Below are positions 49,817-64,000 of a stretch of DNA of 64,000 nt, piece by piece. The stretch comes from Apostichopus japonicus (Eukaryota; Echinodermata; Holothuroidea; Aspidochirotida; Stichopodidae). A model generated the notes under the pieces. It saw nothing but the letters and a program-made list of their open reading frames with translations. It had not been told where the DNA came from and did not search any database. Every line of letters begins with the position of its first letter. Within the stretch, counting starts at the first letter, position 1. Location of the stretch: assembly GCF_037975245.1 (NCBI RefSeq), contig NC_092583.1, positions 17,444,764 through 17,508,763 on the forward strand. The letters run 5' to 3'. The position numbers and the translations under genes are program-made.

Positions 49817-52800
49817 TTAGTTTCCACCCAAGTAAGATGTTTTTGCGGGAGGTTCTATGCCAGCGTAGACAGGATTTGCAGCCTCGCTGACTACACGCAC
49901 ACCCAGATAAGCCATCAGTCCATCCGTGGTGAGGTCTTGTTCAATTATGATGTTGGCAAATGCATTAGCCTCGGCTTCGTATTGCGCCAAGATGGCTTCC
50001 GCTTGAGCAACGGCTCTGTGTCAAAGAATGATATAAAATATATATAAATCATGGGAAGAGAATAGAATTGAAGAAAAAAAGTAATAAGAGCAAATGACTG
50101 GTTGCTTGTAAACCTTAAACAATCCAGGGGTGAATGTATTCAGCTCAATAATCTGAGACTTCTAATAACTTATAAGTTTTTATATGTATATAATGGAATA
50201 CATGACATTAAACACTTACGCATTTCGAGAAATCCTCCCATCTGTCTCAGCTCTGTTGATATCAATAACTGCTTGCGTCTCTGCCTCTCGGAGGACGGTA
50301 TTTGCCTGGGTGAGTTGGCGAGGTCGCTCCGTCTCAGCCACTTGAATATTTTCACGAGCAGCTTCTTTGCTCTTCACAGCATCCTCATATTCTATCGGTC
50401 TCGCGATGTTATTCACCTGAAATTGAGAGCAATGTCATGAAATATCAACACTGACCTTGTGGCTGGTAGAAGAAGGTACTAATTTCAAATAAGTCTAAGT
50501 ATAGTTCACAAACATTGTAAGACTGTAAGACACAAATATTGTCAGACCTTTGACAGCATTGTTTCTAAATGAGTAAAAGCAGACAAGTGTAGCTTAGTTT
50601 ACCTCTAGGTCCGATACAGTGCAGTGTTAAAGTAGACAAGTGTAGCTTAGTTTACCTGTAGGTCCGATACAGTGCAGTGTAACAGCAGACAAGTGTAGCT
50701 TAGTTTACCTGTAGGTCAGATACAGTGCAGTGTAAAAGCAGACAAGTGTAGCTTAGTTTACCTGTAGGTCAGATACAGTGCAGTGTAACAGCAGACAAGT
50801 GTAGCTTAGTTTACCTGTAGGTCCGATACAGTGCAGTGTTAAAGCAGACAAGTGTAGCTTAGTTTACCTGTAGGTCCGATACAGTGCAGTGTAACAGCAG
50901 ACAAGTGTAGCTTAATTTACCTGTAGGTCCGATACAGTGCAGTGTTAAAGCAGACAAGTGTAGCTTAGTTTACCTGTAGGTCCGATACAGTGCAGTGTTA
51001 AAGTAGACAAGTGTAGCTTAGTTTACCTGTAGGTCAGATACAGTGCAGTGTAAAAGCAGACAAGTGTAGCTTAGTTTACCTGTAGGTCCGATACAGTGCA
51101 GTGTTAAAGCAGACAAGTGTAGCTTAGTTTACCTGTAGGTCCGATACAGTGCAGTGTTAAAGTAGACAAGTGTAGCTTAGTTTACCTGTAGGTCCGATAC
51201 AGTGCAGTGTTAAAGTAGACAAGTGTAGCTTAGTTTACCTGTAGGTCCGATACAGTGCAGTGTAACAGCAGACAAATGTAGCTTAGTTTACCTGTAGGTC
51301 AGATACAGTGCAGTGTTAAAGCAGACAAGTGTAGCTTAGTTTACCTGTAGGTCAGATACAGTGCAGTGTTATAGCAGACAAGTGTAGCTTAGTTTACCTG
51401 TAGGTCAGATACAGTGCAGTGTTATAGCAGACAAGTGTAGCTTAGTTTACCTGTAGGTCAGATACAGTGCAGTGTAACAGCAGACAAGTGTAGCTTAGTT
51501 TACCTGTAGGTCAGATACAGTGCAGTGTTACAGCAGACAAGTGTAGCTTAGTTTACCTGTAGGTCCGATACTGTACAGTTGATTCCATCCAGACGTTCCC
51601 GTACAAACTGTCGGACGGTGATCTGAAATTCTTCCCGAATTGACTGAAACTCTGTTGTGTTGTACTGACTGCAAGCTTCATGGATGGCCGACTCAGCTGT
51701 GAGGAGGGAAAGGTAGACATCAAGGGCTGACATAGCACATAGATAAGCACAGTACACCCAATAGTGAAACTAAGCTGGGGTCAAGGGATGAATGGCTCAC
51801 ACAATAACTGAATCAAAACAGCCTCCCACTTGGATCCCTAATATGCCTGTAACCAGTCCTACACACTTTAGTAGTGCTCAAGCAAACAACTTCAGGATAC
51901 ATTGTTTTCAAAGGAAAATAAACAGAACACAACCACAAACATCATCTTGCTGTTTGATACTCCTGTACATCAAAAACTAATTGCATGTTTCAAAAGGTTT
52001 AAGGAATTCGACGGAATTTGACCTCAAATGACCCATGATGGTGACCTTTACCAAAAACTACCTGGTTTTTGTACACCCTTAGATGGAGTATGAATGAAAG
52101 ATTAAAAAAAGCCAGTTGCCTCTCTTTCCACTGAAGAGTGAATGAACCAACCTTGGGGAAGTTGGGGTAGTGTGTACAAATAGAAGACTGTACACCCTTG
52201 TGATCTAATATTATGATGTATGCAACAGATTTTTCTTTCCATCCAAGTAACCAAAAAAAGGTTATATATTAAAATAAAATAAAAATCAACATTTTGTCAT
52301 GTACGTGATTAAAACCAACAGGAAATACTTCTGGGAATATTATTAAATATTTGAAAAAAAAATTGTGTCTAAAAAGACTTGATGATGATGTATTAGTTTA
52401 TTCAAAAATATTCAAAATATTTCTGTTCTCAATTCGTTTACCTGAGTTTTCAATTGCTCTTTTGAAAGTATCATGGTCTTTAAACTGAAGCACTGTGTAA
52501 ATAAGTGTCTCTTGGTTAACCTTGAAGAAAAAGGAAAGACAGAAATAATCAAACGGACTACTTACGATGTGACGGTAATGGACAAAGAAAAACTTTCAGC
52601 TTTGACCAGAAATCAGTTTCTCTGTCTTTATGTTGCAGTCCAACATACATTTAAAAAGTTTGCAAGCCAAATCATCCACAAACAAGTTCATGCTACAGAT
52701 GATACTATAAGATATACACAATGCAAGGACAGTGTGGCTGCTTGATGGTTATGCTGTACAGAACCAAACAGGTTTACTAATATTATATTCCTTACCAATT

Positions 52801-54836
52801 ATACAGCTCTACTAATTACCACAACCCATATACCATTGGGTTCTCTCAAGCCAAAAATAGTCAGCCAACTGGCTAGTTCTGACCAATGATAACTTCAACT
52901 TCTTTAAGTCATCATAGAGTTTACTTGCACTCATATTCCTCCCCTTTGGCAAATAGTTTTTTTTGTTATTACAAGTGCTTACATGCAAAAGGAATACATC
53001 ATTATAAGCTTCACAGCAAAAGAATCTTTCTTTATTTTACATTAGAATATTGTGAAGTCTCCATCAGGTTTTCCTTACTCACAAAGCCTTCATCACTTAT
53101 AGCTTTTATTTTAATGAACAAGGTACCACAGCAGGCACTAAATGCATGAAAACATGTAAACCGGCCAATATTTATCTTCGTACATTACTTGGTTTTTATC
53201 TTTCATTATTTGAAGTATTGCTTAGATGTTTAGGCTGTGACTGCACAGCAGGATGAATTGCCTACTAAAGCCTTTCTCTGGAGTACATACTACAATGGTC
53301 CAGTCCAACCAGCTATGAAATATATCGTCTGAGCCAAATCATTTGCAGGATTACCTCATCACTAGTACTTTGTCAGATGTGCCCTGGCATTGTTACTGAT
53401 TCTGATTATATAGTAATTTAATAAACAGCCTGCAAGGCAAGCATCACAACTCATTTCACATCACACAAACACAATGATAAAGGCTGTAGCACGAACAGCT
53501 TGCTAGAGGAATCCATCAGTATGAGCTGGATATTAATATATTTGAGAAGCTTAGTGTAGGTTAGTCCTTCAACTTCCTAACTACAGTGCCTTATATGGTT
53601 CGACATGATAGGTATATCATATATATTTGAGATGCTTAGTGTAGGCTAGTCCTTCAACTTCCTAACTACCCAGCGCCTTGAATGGTTCAACATGATAGGT
53701 ATACCAACAAGTTAAAGATGATTTGCATAAGGAACTCAGCTGACCTCAGCTGTGCTTAGCTTATTACATCAATTCTTACCCTTTCCCTAATCCTGCAAAA
53801 TTATTAACTGGGTGTGAATCTTTTTCCAAAATATCAAAAAAGGAACAAATATGAGAATATTGAAAAGTATGGACTGTATCTTCTCTACCAGAAAGATTGA
53901 GACTACAGGAACTACAAACACAAAACTTTAAAATTCACTGCAGCTCTTTAAAGACACTGGGGGCGATAATTAAACTTTGAAATCGGCTGGCCTGAGAGCA
54001 AACCTTCCTTAACTTATCATCAGATACCACTGTAAAACTCACTTTGTACTGGAAGGCAATGCTTAATGTCACCACCACACCATCCTTATTCAGACAATAC
54101 AAACTATCATAAGATATGGTTCGAAAGACAGCAGGGAAGATGATGAACTTGAAACCTGGTGGACCTGAATGAAGACCTTCCTCCTTAACCTCCTCATAGA
54201 GAGTTCTGGAGATGGTGTTGTACATCAGTGCCACTAATGAAAAACAAAGCCACACTATACAGTTATCAATCTGAGACTGAAATGAAACTAGGAAATTCTG
54301 GAAATTGAATCATAGACCGTTAAATATAATGTTTGATTTATTGGTAAATTTACCATACTTTTATCAATTTTAAAAAGACAAAATCAAACAAAAGGAAACA
54401 CAGCATGAAATGCTTCTTATAAATCCCAATTAAATTCTTGAAGATTCAATTGACTTCATCTGCTTTTTGAAAGGTGAGGCCTAATTTCAACTGATAACCT
54501 TAGACTTGATGACATCTTTATATATTTTTGCCCTTGGAGAGAATTAAAGCAATCCTTCCCTATACATATTCTCAATTCAGCATTTGTGTGAAATGCCTCA
54601 ACTTTCACTTACTGAAGGTGAGAAAGAAATGGAGGAGAGGGGGGGGGATACTATCCCCTCACTTTGGAACACCTGACAGACGAGGGTTCATTTGCCAGAT
54701 GATCTTGTGTTAGAGTTATATTAATCTTACTTTCATCTGACTGTAAGGTCTTCAAGGATGTTGCAATGAGGATAATGATACCAACAACACCAATAACAAC
54801 AGCGCCCCCAATTCCATACACATGCTTCTTTTCCAT
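49817..54836 (-). CDS. SPFH/band-7 (prohibitin-stomatin superfamily) membrane protein, six exons
   Basis: Exons in transcript order: 54731-54836, 54043-54233, 52442-52520, 51557-51696, 50220-50416, 49817-50015. They join in frame to 303 residues plus stop. The start is the first Met, directly followed by one hydrophobic segment at about residues 8-29 (GGAVVIGVVGIIILIATSL), a likely signal anchor. Residues 33 to about 190 form an SPFH-type domain: GLHSGPPGFKFIIFP, a DGVVVTLSIAFQYK strand, then helices ending in QFVRERLDGINCTVSDLQ. Residues about 190-260 are an Ala/Glu/Arg-rich helix (EAARENIQVAETE, AQAEAILAQYEAEANAFA), as in the coiled-coil arm of stomatins and prohibitins that drives ring oligomerisation. 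Family members scaffold membrane microdomains; no substrate can be named. I cannot assign it to a named vertebrate subfamily (stomatin, prohibitin, flotillin, erlin). A 5' UTR exon is likely, because an acceptor-like CAG lies just upstream of the Met. Exon 4 ends in a donor that is tandemly repeated 19 times into intron 4. Confidence 0.88.
50574..51560 (-). repeat. 53-bp minisatellite carrying the SPFH exon 4 splice donor, 19 copies
   Basis: The exon 4 boundary reads TATCGGACCTACAG|GTAAAC (minus strand, last exon base 51557). The same boundary sequence plus the following intron bases (TAAGCTACACTTGTCTGC) recurs every ~53 bases through intron 4, 18 times beyond the real site. Copies differ mainly in TATCGG/TATCTG and in the short linker. 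Confidence 0.95.
53543..53702. repeat. Two-copy ~92-bp tandem duplication in SPFH intron 2
   Basis: 'agtccttcaacttcctaact' and 'catgataggtat' recur in the same order in two copies. Confidence 0.8.
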
Positions 54837-57800
54837 CTCTGATCACTGCTTTGTCCTGAGTTAACTTCAAGAGAAGGAGAAAAATCATTTAACATGCAAG
54901 ACTAGATATGAAAGCAGAGATGGGAGCTATTAAGTCCAGCAGTATGAAACTGATGATACATTGTGACTTCAAATGTCTTCTGAACTTTTCATTGCACACT
55001 AAATAATAGCATATATATGTATTACATGTTTACCAAACATCAAAGAACTGCACATTATGCAATGAAAGTTGACAACCTTTCTTTTCATGAGGAGAATTAG
55101 TCCATTAACCATAGGTTGCATTTTCAGCTCTCTTGACCTAAACTTACTGAAGCTTAATATCTCCACAAATAGTCTGATGAGTTTAGAAGAGTTGATTTGT
55201 TCACACTTTGTACTGTCTTGATCTGATAGTGATTTTGCTACTAGCTGTGGGATGAGTTGCATAATAGACGAATAGGCAGCTCAACTAAGGTGCGATTACA
55301 TGGGACTGATCACTCAGCTAACCAACTGGAAAAAACCTGCATTTAGTACAAACAGCAGGTTTTTGGGTGCAACCTATAGCTAATTGCCACTTTTCCAGCA
55401 TGTTAGGTTTTGCAACTTGCATCCTATGCAGTGTATACACACAACATCACAAACATATTTATATTATATGGCCGTGGCTATTCTTACGACTAGTCGTAAC
55501 AATTATTTATAAACTATTCTTACGACAAAGGGCGAATTCAAGCGCAGTAAAGTAAATAAAGAAACTGCGCATGTAGTAGGGGTAACCCTAACCCTAACTT
55601 TAACCCTAAACCCCAATCCTAACCCTAACCCTAACCGGAAATTATTGTTACTCCTGGTCGTAAAAAATACTACTCCTGTCATAAAAATAGCAACTGCGCA
55701 TGCGTAATCGGAAATTATTCTTACGAACAGTCGTAAGAATAGCCACTTTGATATTATATACTATGACTCTACCTCTACACCAACTAAGAGTAAGACCAGG
55801 GCCCATGTAACAATGGGCCATCCTCTTTTTCAGGCTAAACATATTGTTAGTAGGCCTAGTTTGGCTAAAGTATTAGAACGTCTGGCTTGGCCTAGCATTA
55901 GTCCTGATATAACTGTGTTAAGCCTAATTAGTTAGGCTAGGCCTAGATTTAGGCGTATCACTAGGCCTAGACATAGGCCTAGTTTGGATTCGGGTAAACA
56001 AGGGCCTAACTTTCATTGAAAAATGTACCTTACTTACTTTGAGCTTAATACTAGGTTATGACTATAAGTAACGTTATTTGCTGCTTTAGTATACATTTGT
56101 AAGCATTTGTAAGCTCACGATTACCTTGAGGCTTGGAAATGTTGAAGTACCTGAATTTAACAAACTTGTACTGTACGTCTATCGACAACACCCGATCATG
56201 GTCACAGTACTGTACACTTCGGTACGCGGTGTGAGGACAACCGGTGTACAATTGATATAGGTCAAAAGATTACGTAAACAATTGTGTATACAGACCACAG
56301 AGCCGTGTAATATAGACACGGCTCTGACAGACCAAGGTAAGCGTTAAAAATAGAATAGGCTGGTGTAAATTCCAAACAGCATATTACGACATCATTTGAA
56401 AGCAGTGTGAGCTTATATACACATTGGTATAATTGATGCAGTTCATTAGCTCAAAACAAGAGTACCGGCTTGAGGCGACACCCACCCCCCCCCCCCACAT
56501 TAAATTCACATTGGGGATAAATTCCTTTGAACTTGAAGCACAGGTTGTTATATAACATTTATCAATTTATCCATCTTCTAGTTAGTCCCCCTGTTATAGA
56601 ACACAAGTATGTGCCTCTATTTATGGCAGTGGGTTTTTCTATCCATTTTCCATTACAAAAGTGACATGACCTAGGTTTCAGGGGTCCTGGTTCAAGAATG
56701 GGAGCAAGGGCACTTCAACAAAAGTATACTATAAATCGTGATCCATTGACTCAAAATGTTAGAACCAACCTTGGGAGACCCTGGATATTGATTAGTTCAT
56801 TAAGTTTTCAAGAAGTAGAAAATCTACATATGAAAGCATCTAGGTGGATGTTCTTTGTTGCAAAACTTGCAACAGTTTATCAAACAACTTGGAATAATAA
56901 ATATATCCAAGTTATCATTGGTCATCTCACTCCTACCCTCTCAGATGTATAGAGCAGGTAGCTTGTGTAAATGAGTTGTAAAATATCATAGTCAAAACCT
57001 GTAATGATGAGGATTCCTGAGAACTTTGAAATATTGAAATAGTGCATGAAAGAAAAAAATATGAAGAAGTCTGGACACTTGCAAAGTGTTAACATTTATT
57101 AGTTCACAACATGAGCAACACACTGTACAAATTGTAGTCAAACCTATGCACTAAGCATGACATGTACAGCTTACTTACACATTGTGAATGTGAATCCATT
57201 AACTAACTGTTCATTATTAAATTATCAAAAGAGATGAGTCACTACAAGTCCACACCAGTCTGAGGCCTGTCTCCTTAAACCCTCACTCACTTGTCCCCCC
57301 CCCACCCCACCTCTCCCACCCCTCCCCGAATCCATTCAGGCTCTGATATTGTGATTCCTACAGATACATGTTATGTAAAGTTATGGTATCACAAATACAT
57401 TCTCAGAAAGTGTCTTCATCATGACAATTTTTTATTTTAAATATTATTTATTATGTAAAGAAGATAAAGATTAACAAATAAAGACAGAAAAAAATTGCAA
57501 CTTTGGCATAAAACTTGAAACCAAAGAATTAATGAAATGAACAATTATTTTAAGAAAGCTTCAGACTACAACTGTTATTCTTCTTTTAATTCTTGGGATG
57601 TAATTAATCAGCAGTTACTTAAACAAAAGGCAGTCATATTGTCCTTATAAATAAGTTTCAAAGCATAGTTCTTTGTTTAATATTGTGACTTCAGCATTTT
57701 ATTGCTTATCATCTTTTCAATATTGTCATTTTTTTAAACATGACTACACTGTGAGCAACAATATCTTTCAGGACACCTAAAAGCAAGATTAATAACATTT

Positions 57801-59027
57801 TTAAAGCCTTGTTTTGTTTGGTAAGACATCAATGATCTCTGTGATATGGATGCGGTAGGTAACCTTGAAGTTGTCAGTTTTCTTAATCGATACCCTAATG
57901 AAATAACAGCAATGAAATTTGAAGAATTTATCAGAGTAGTACAGTCATTCTGCTGCAAAGTTTCCCAGAAATTTCAATCTCAGTAGCTTTCTATTCAGTG
58001 TGGATTTATAAGATACTGTTGATTGTTTTAACACTTCATTGAGCCCTCTGGCAGTACAAACTTAAAGATGGATAATCATAATAAATATAATAATAAAACA
58101 GCTGATCTAAATTAGAGTGTGTAATATATCTAACAATAGAAAGTGACTTTTGACCATTATTCACATGTTTCAAGCGGATGGCACATAGAATATGTGATTT
58201 TCAAAACTCACCATCACATATCGACAAACTTTAGCTCATTATAAACACCAAGATTATCCACAATAACCTTGCCACTAGGTTACCCAATGAACGGTCGCTA
58301 CCTTTAACTACCACTTGTGAGTTGCATTCTTAGAGCATTAACTCAGAACTCTCTTCTCTTAAGGCAACATAACCTTGCACTATGAAATATAAACTGGATC
58401 CTGAGAGGGTTTTACCATTCATTGCACCATACATCTCGGACCCTGGAATACTCATTCAGCTTACAAAAGTGGTTTAATCACTATAGCTCACTGGACCAAA
58501 GTATGTCGGAACAATAGTGTAAAAATCATGATAATTCTGAAGCCATACAACTCATGTCTGTTTCAAGTACTGCAGTTGAGCAGTATAAAAATTAAGGGGA
58601 AAAAAAATCGATTTTAATCTTGTGCTGGAAATATTTTGCCAGATATAAGATTCGTATATAAACTGGGGTAACTTGTTCTTTTCTGAGTCAATAAATTTCC
58701 GAAAGGGGCTTTACAGTATTAACAAGATAGTCATTTAAAACCTTGAGACATTTTATCCAGCAAGTTATTGGTGCCATCTGCTTCTATATTCACACTTGTC
58801 TACCATCAGAGCTGCAGTTTAGCAGTTAATTACGAAAGTTTCAGCAACGTTTTTTTTTTTACAATGAGAACAGTATTTATCTTATTCATCTCTTCAAAAA
58901 TCAAAGTTTTTTTAACACTAATAAAGATAATCTCCATAGCAAACTCTGATCTCCCATTGGGATATCTTTCTCCAGTATATATATTAACAGTCTAGGATCT
59001 TGCTGGTCAGAAACAATCTAATTCTGT
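54837..59027. other. Intergenic region between VCP and the SPFH gene
   Basis: Holds the SPFH 5' UTR and promoter and the VCP 3' UTR in undetermined position. It contains an 'aggcctag'-rich stretch at 55845-55985 and the MITE at 55474-55746. No coding exon recognised. Confidence 0.5.
55474..55746. mobile_element. 273-bp MITE-like element with telomere-type repeats inside
   Basis: Left end GTGGCTATTCTTACGACT and right end GTCGTAAGAATAGCCAC are inverted repeats of at least 17 bp, with a longer imperfect match. The interior has internal copies of ttcttacga/gtcgtaa and CCCTAA repeats at 55583-55636. No coding capacity. Confidence 0.7.
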
Positions 59028-63777
<4,750 letters not shown>

Positions 63778-64000
63778 CTAAAAACTGACAGTAAAGCAAA
63801 AATAGCACCACAGTGAAATCAAGGACTTGTGATTCCCTGAAAACGTCATCAGCCTACGAGAAATAAGGATGCTTTATGGTATTCTCATTGTTGTACGAAC
63901 ATAACTCTTGTGGCTGGCATTCCTTTACCACTTTCAATCTGAAACTGGTCATTATAGGCTTGTTATATTCAGTGGTGTTGTACTGAAATGCAATCTGTGT

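Noticed and set aside
50574-51560. CRISPR-like regular repeat
   Set aside because: Tandem copies have no unique spacers between them, in a eukaryotic intron; it is a minisatellite.

Overview
This is a eukaryotic, animal-type genomic window. Coding sequence is split into short exons with GT-AG introns of about 0.1-5.5 kb. AT-rich, repeat-dense DNA fills the rest. I see no operon-like packing, no bacterial features and no CRISPR array. Gene content (NBR1 with PB1-ZZ-FW-UBA architecture, a double-DED initiator caspase, VCP/p97), a tRNA-Ser-derived SINE, TTAGGG-type interstitial repeats and frequent 'aggcctag' words suggest a marine deuterostome invertebrate. An echinoderm is my best guess; the species is not determined.

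Layout. All four recognised genes are on the minus strand, so each is read from high to low coordinates. (1) 1-402: truncated end of a hAT-like transposon. (2) 403-5159: no gene seen. (3) 5160-23587: NBR1, 20 coding exons that join in frame to 1059 codons plus stop. (4) 23588-27219: intergenic, with a MITE-like insertion at 25.3-25.85 kb. (5) 27220-42935: caspase-8-like gene, 13 coding exons, 766 codons, interrupted by a 2.8-kb satellite and a 22-bp array. (6) 42936-49816: intergenic repeat nest, including a nested hAT-like element with 8-bp target duplication and a perfect 82-bp hairpin. (7) 49817-54836: six-exon SPFH/band-7 membrane protein, 303 codons. (8) 54837-59027: intergenic, with a telomere-repeat-containing MITE. 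(9) 59028-63743: 3' half of VCP/p97, eight exons; the gene continues beyond the window.

Functionally, NBR1 (selective-autophagy cargo receptor) and VCP (ubiquitin-dependent segregase) both handle ubiquitinated cargo. The DED caspase would act in death or innate immune signalling. Nothing in the sequence shows that they are co-regulated.

Most notable points: the caspase keeps catalytic His and Cys but has NTCLR instead of the usual QACxG pentapeptide. Three coding-exon ends are tandemly duplicated together with their splice donor or stop codon, in one case giving 19 donor-like sites. The caspase linker is built from eight consecutive phase 1-1 exons. A 93-bp satellite appears to have grown from one part of a dispersed repeat.

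All exon models were made by reading splice signals and frame by eye. UTRs and promoters could not be fixed.
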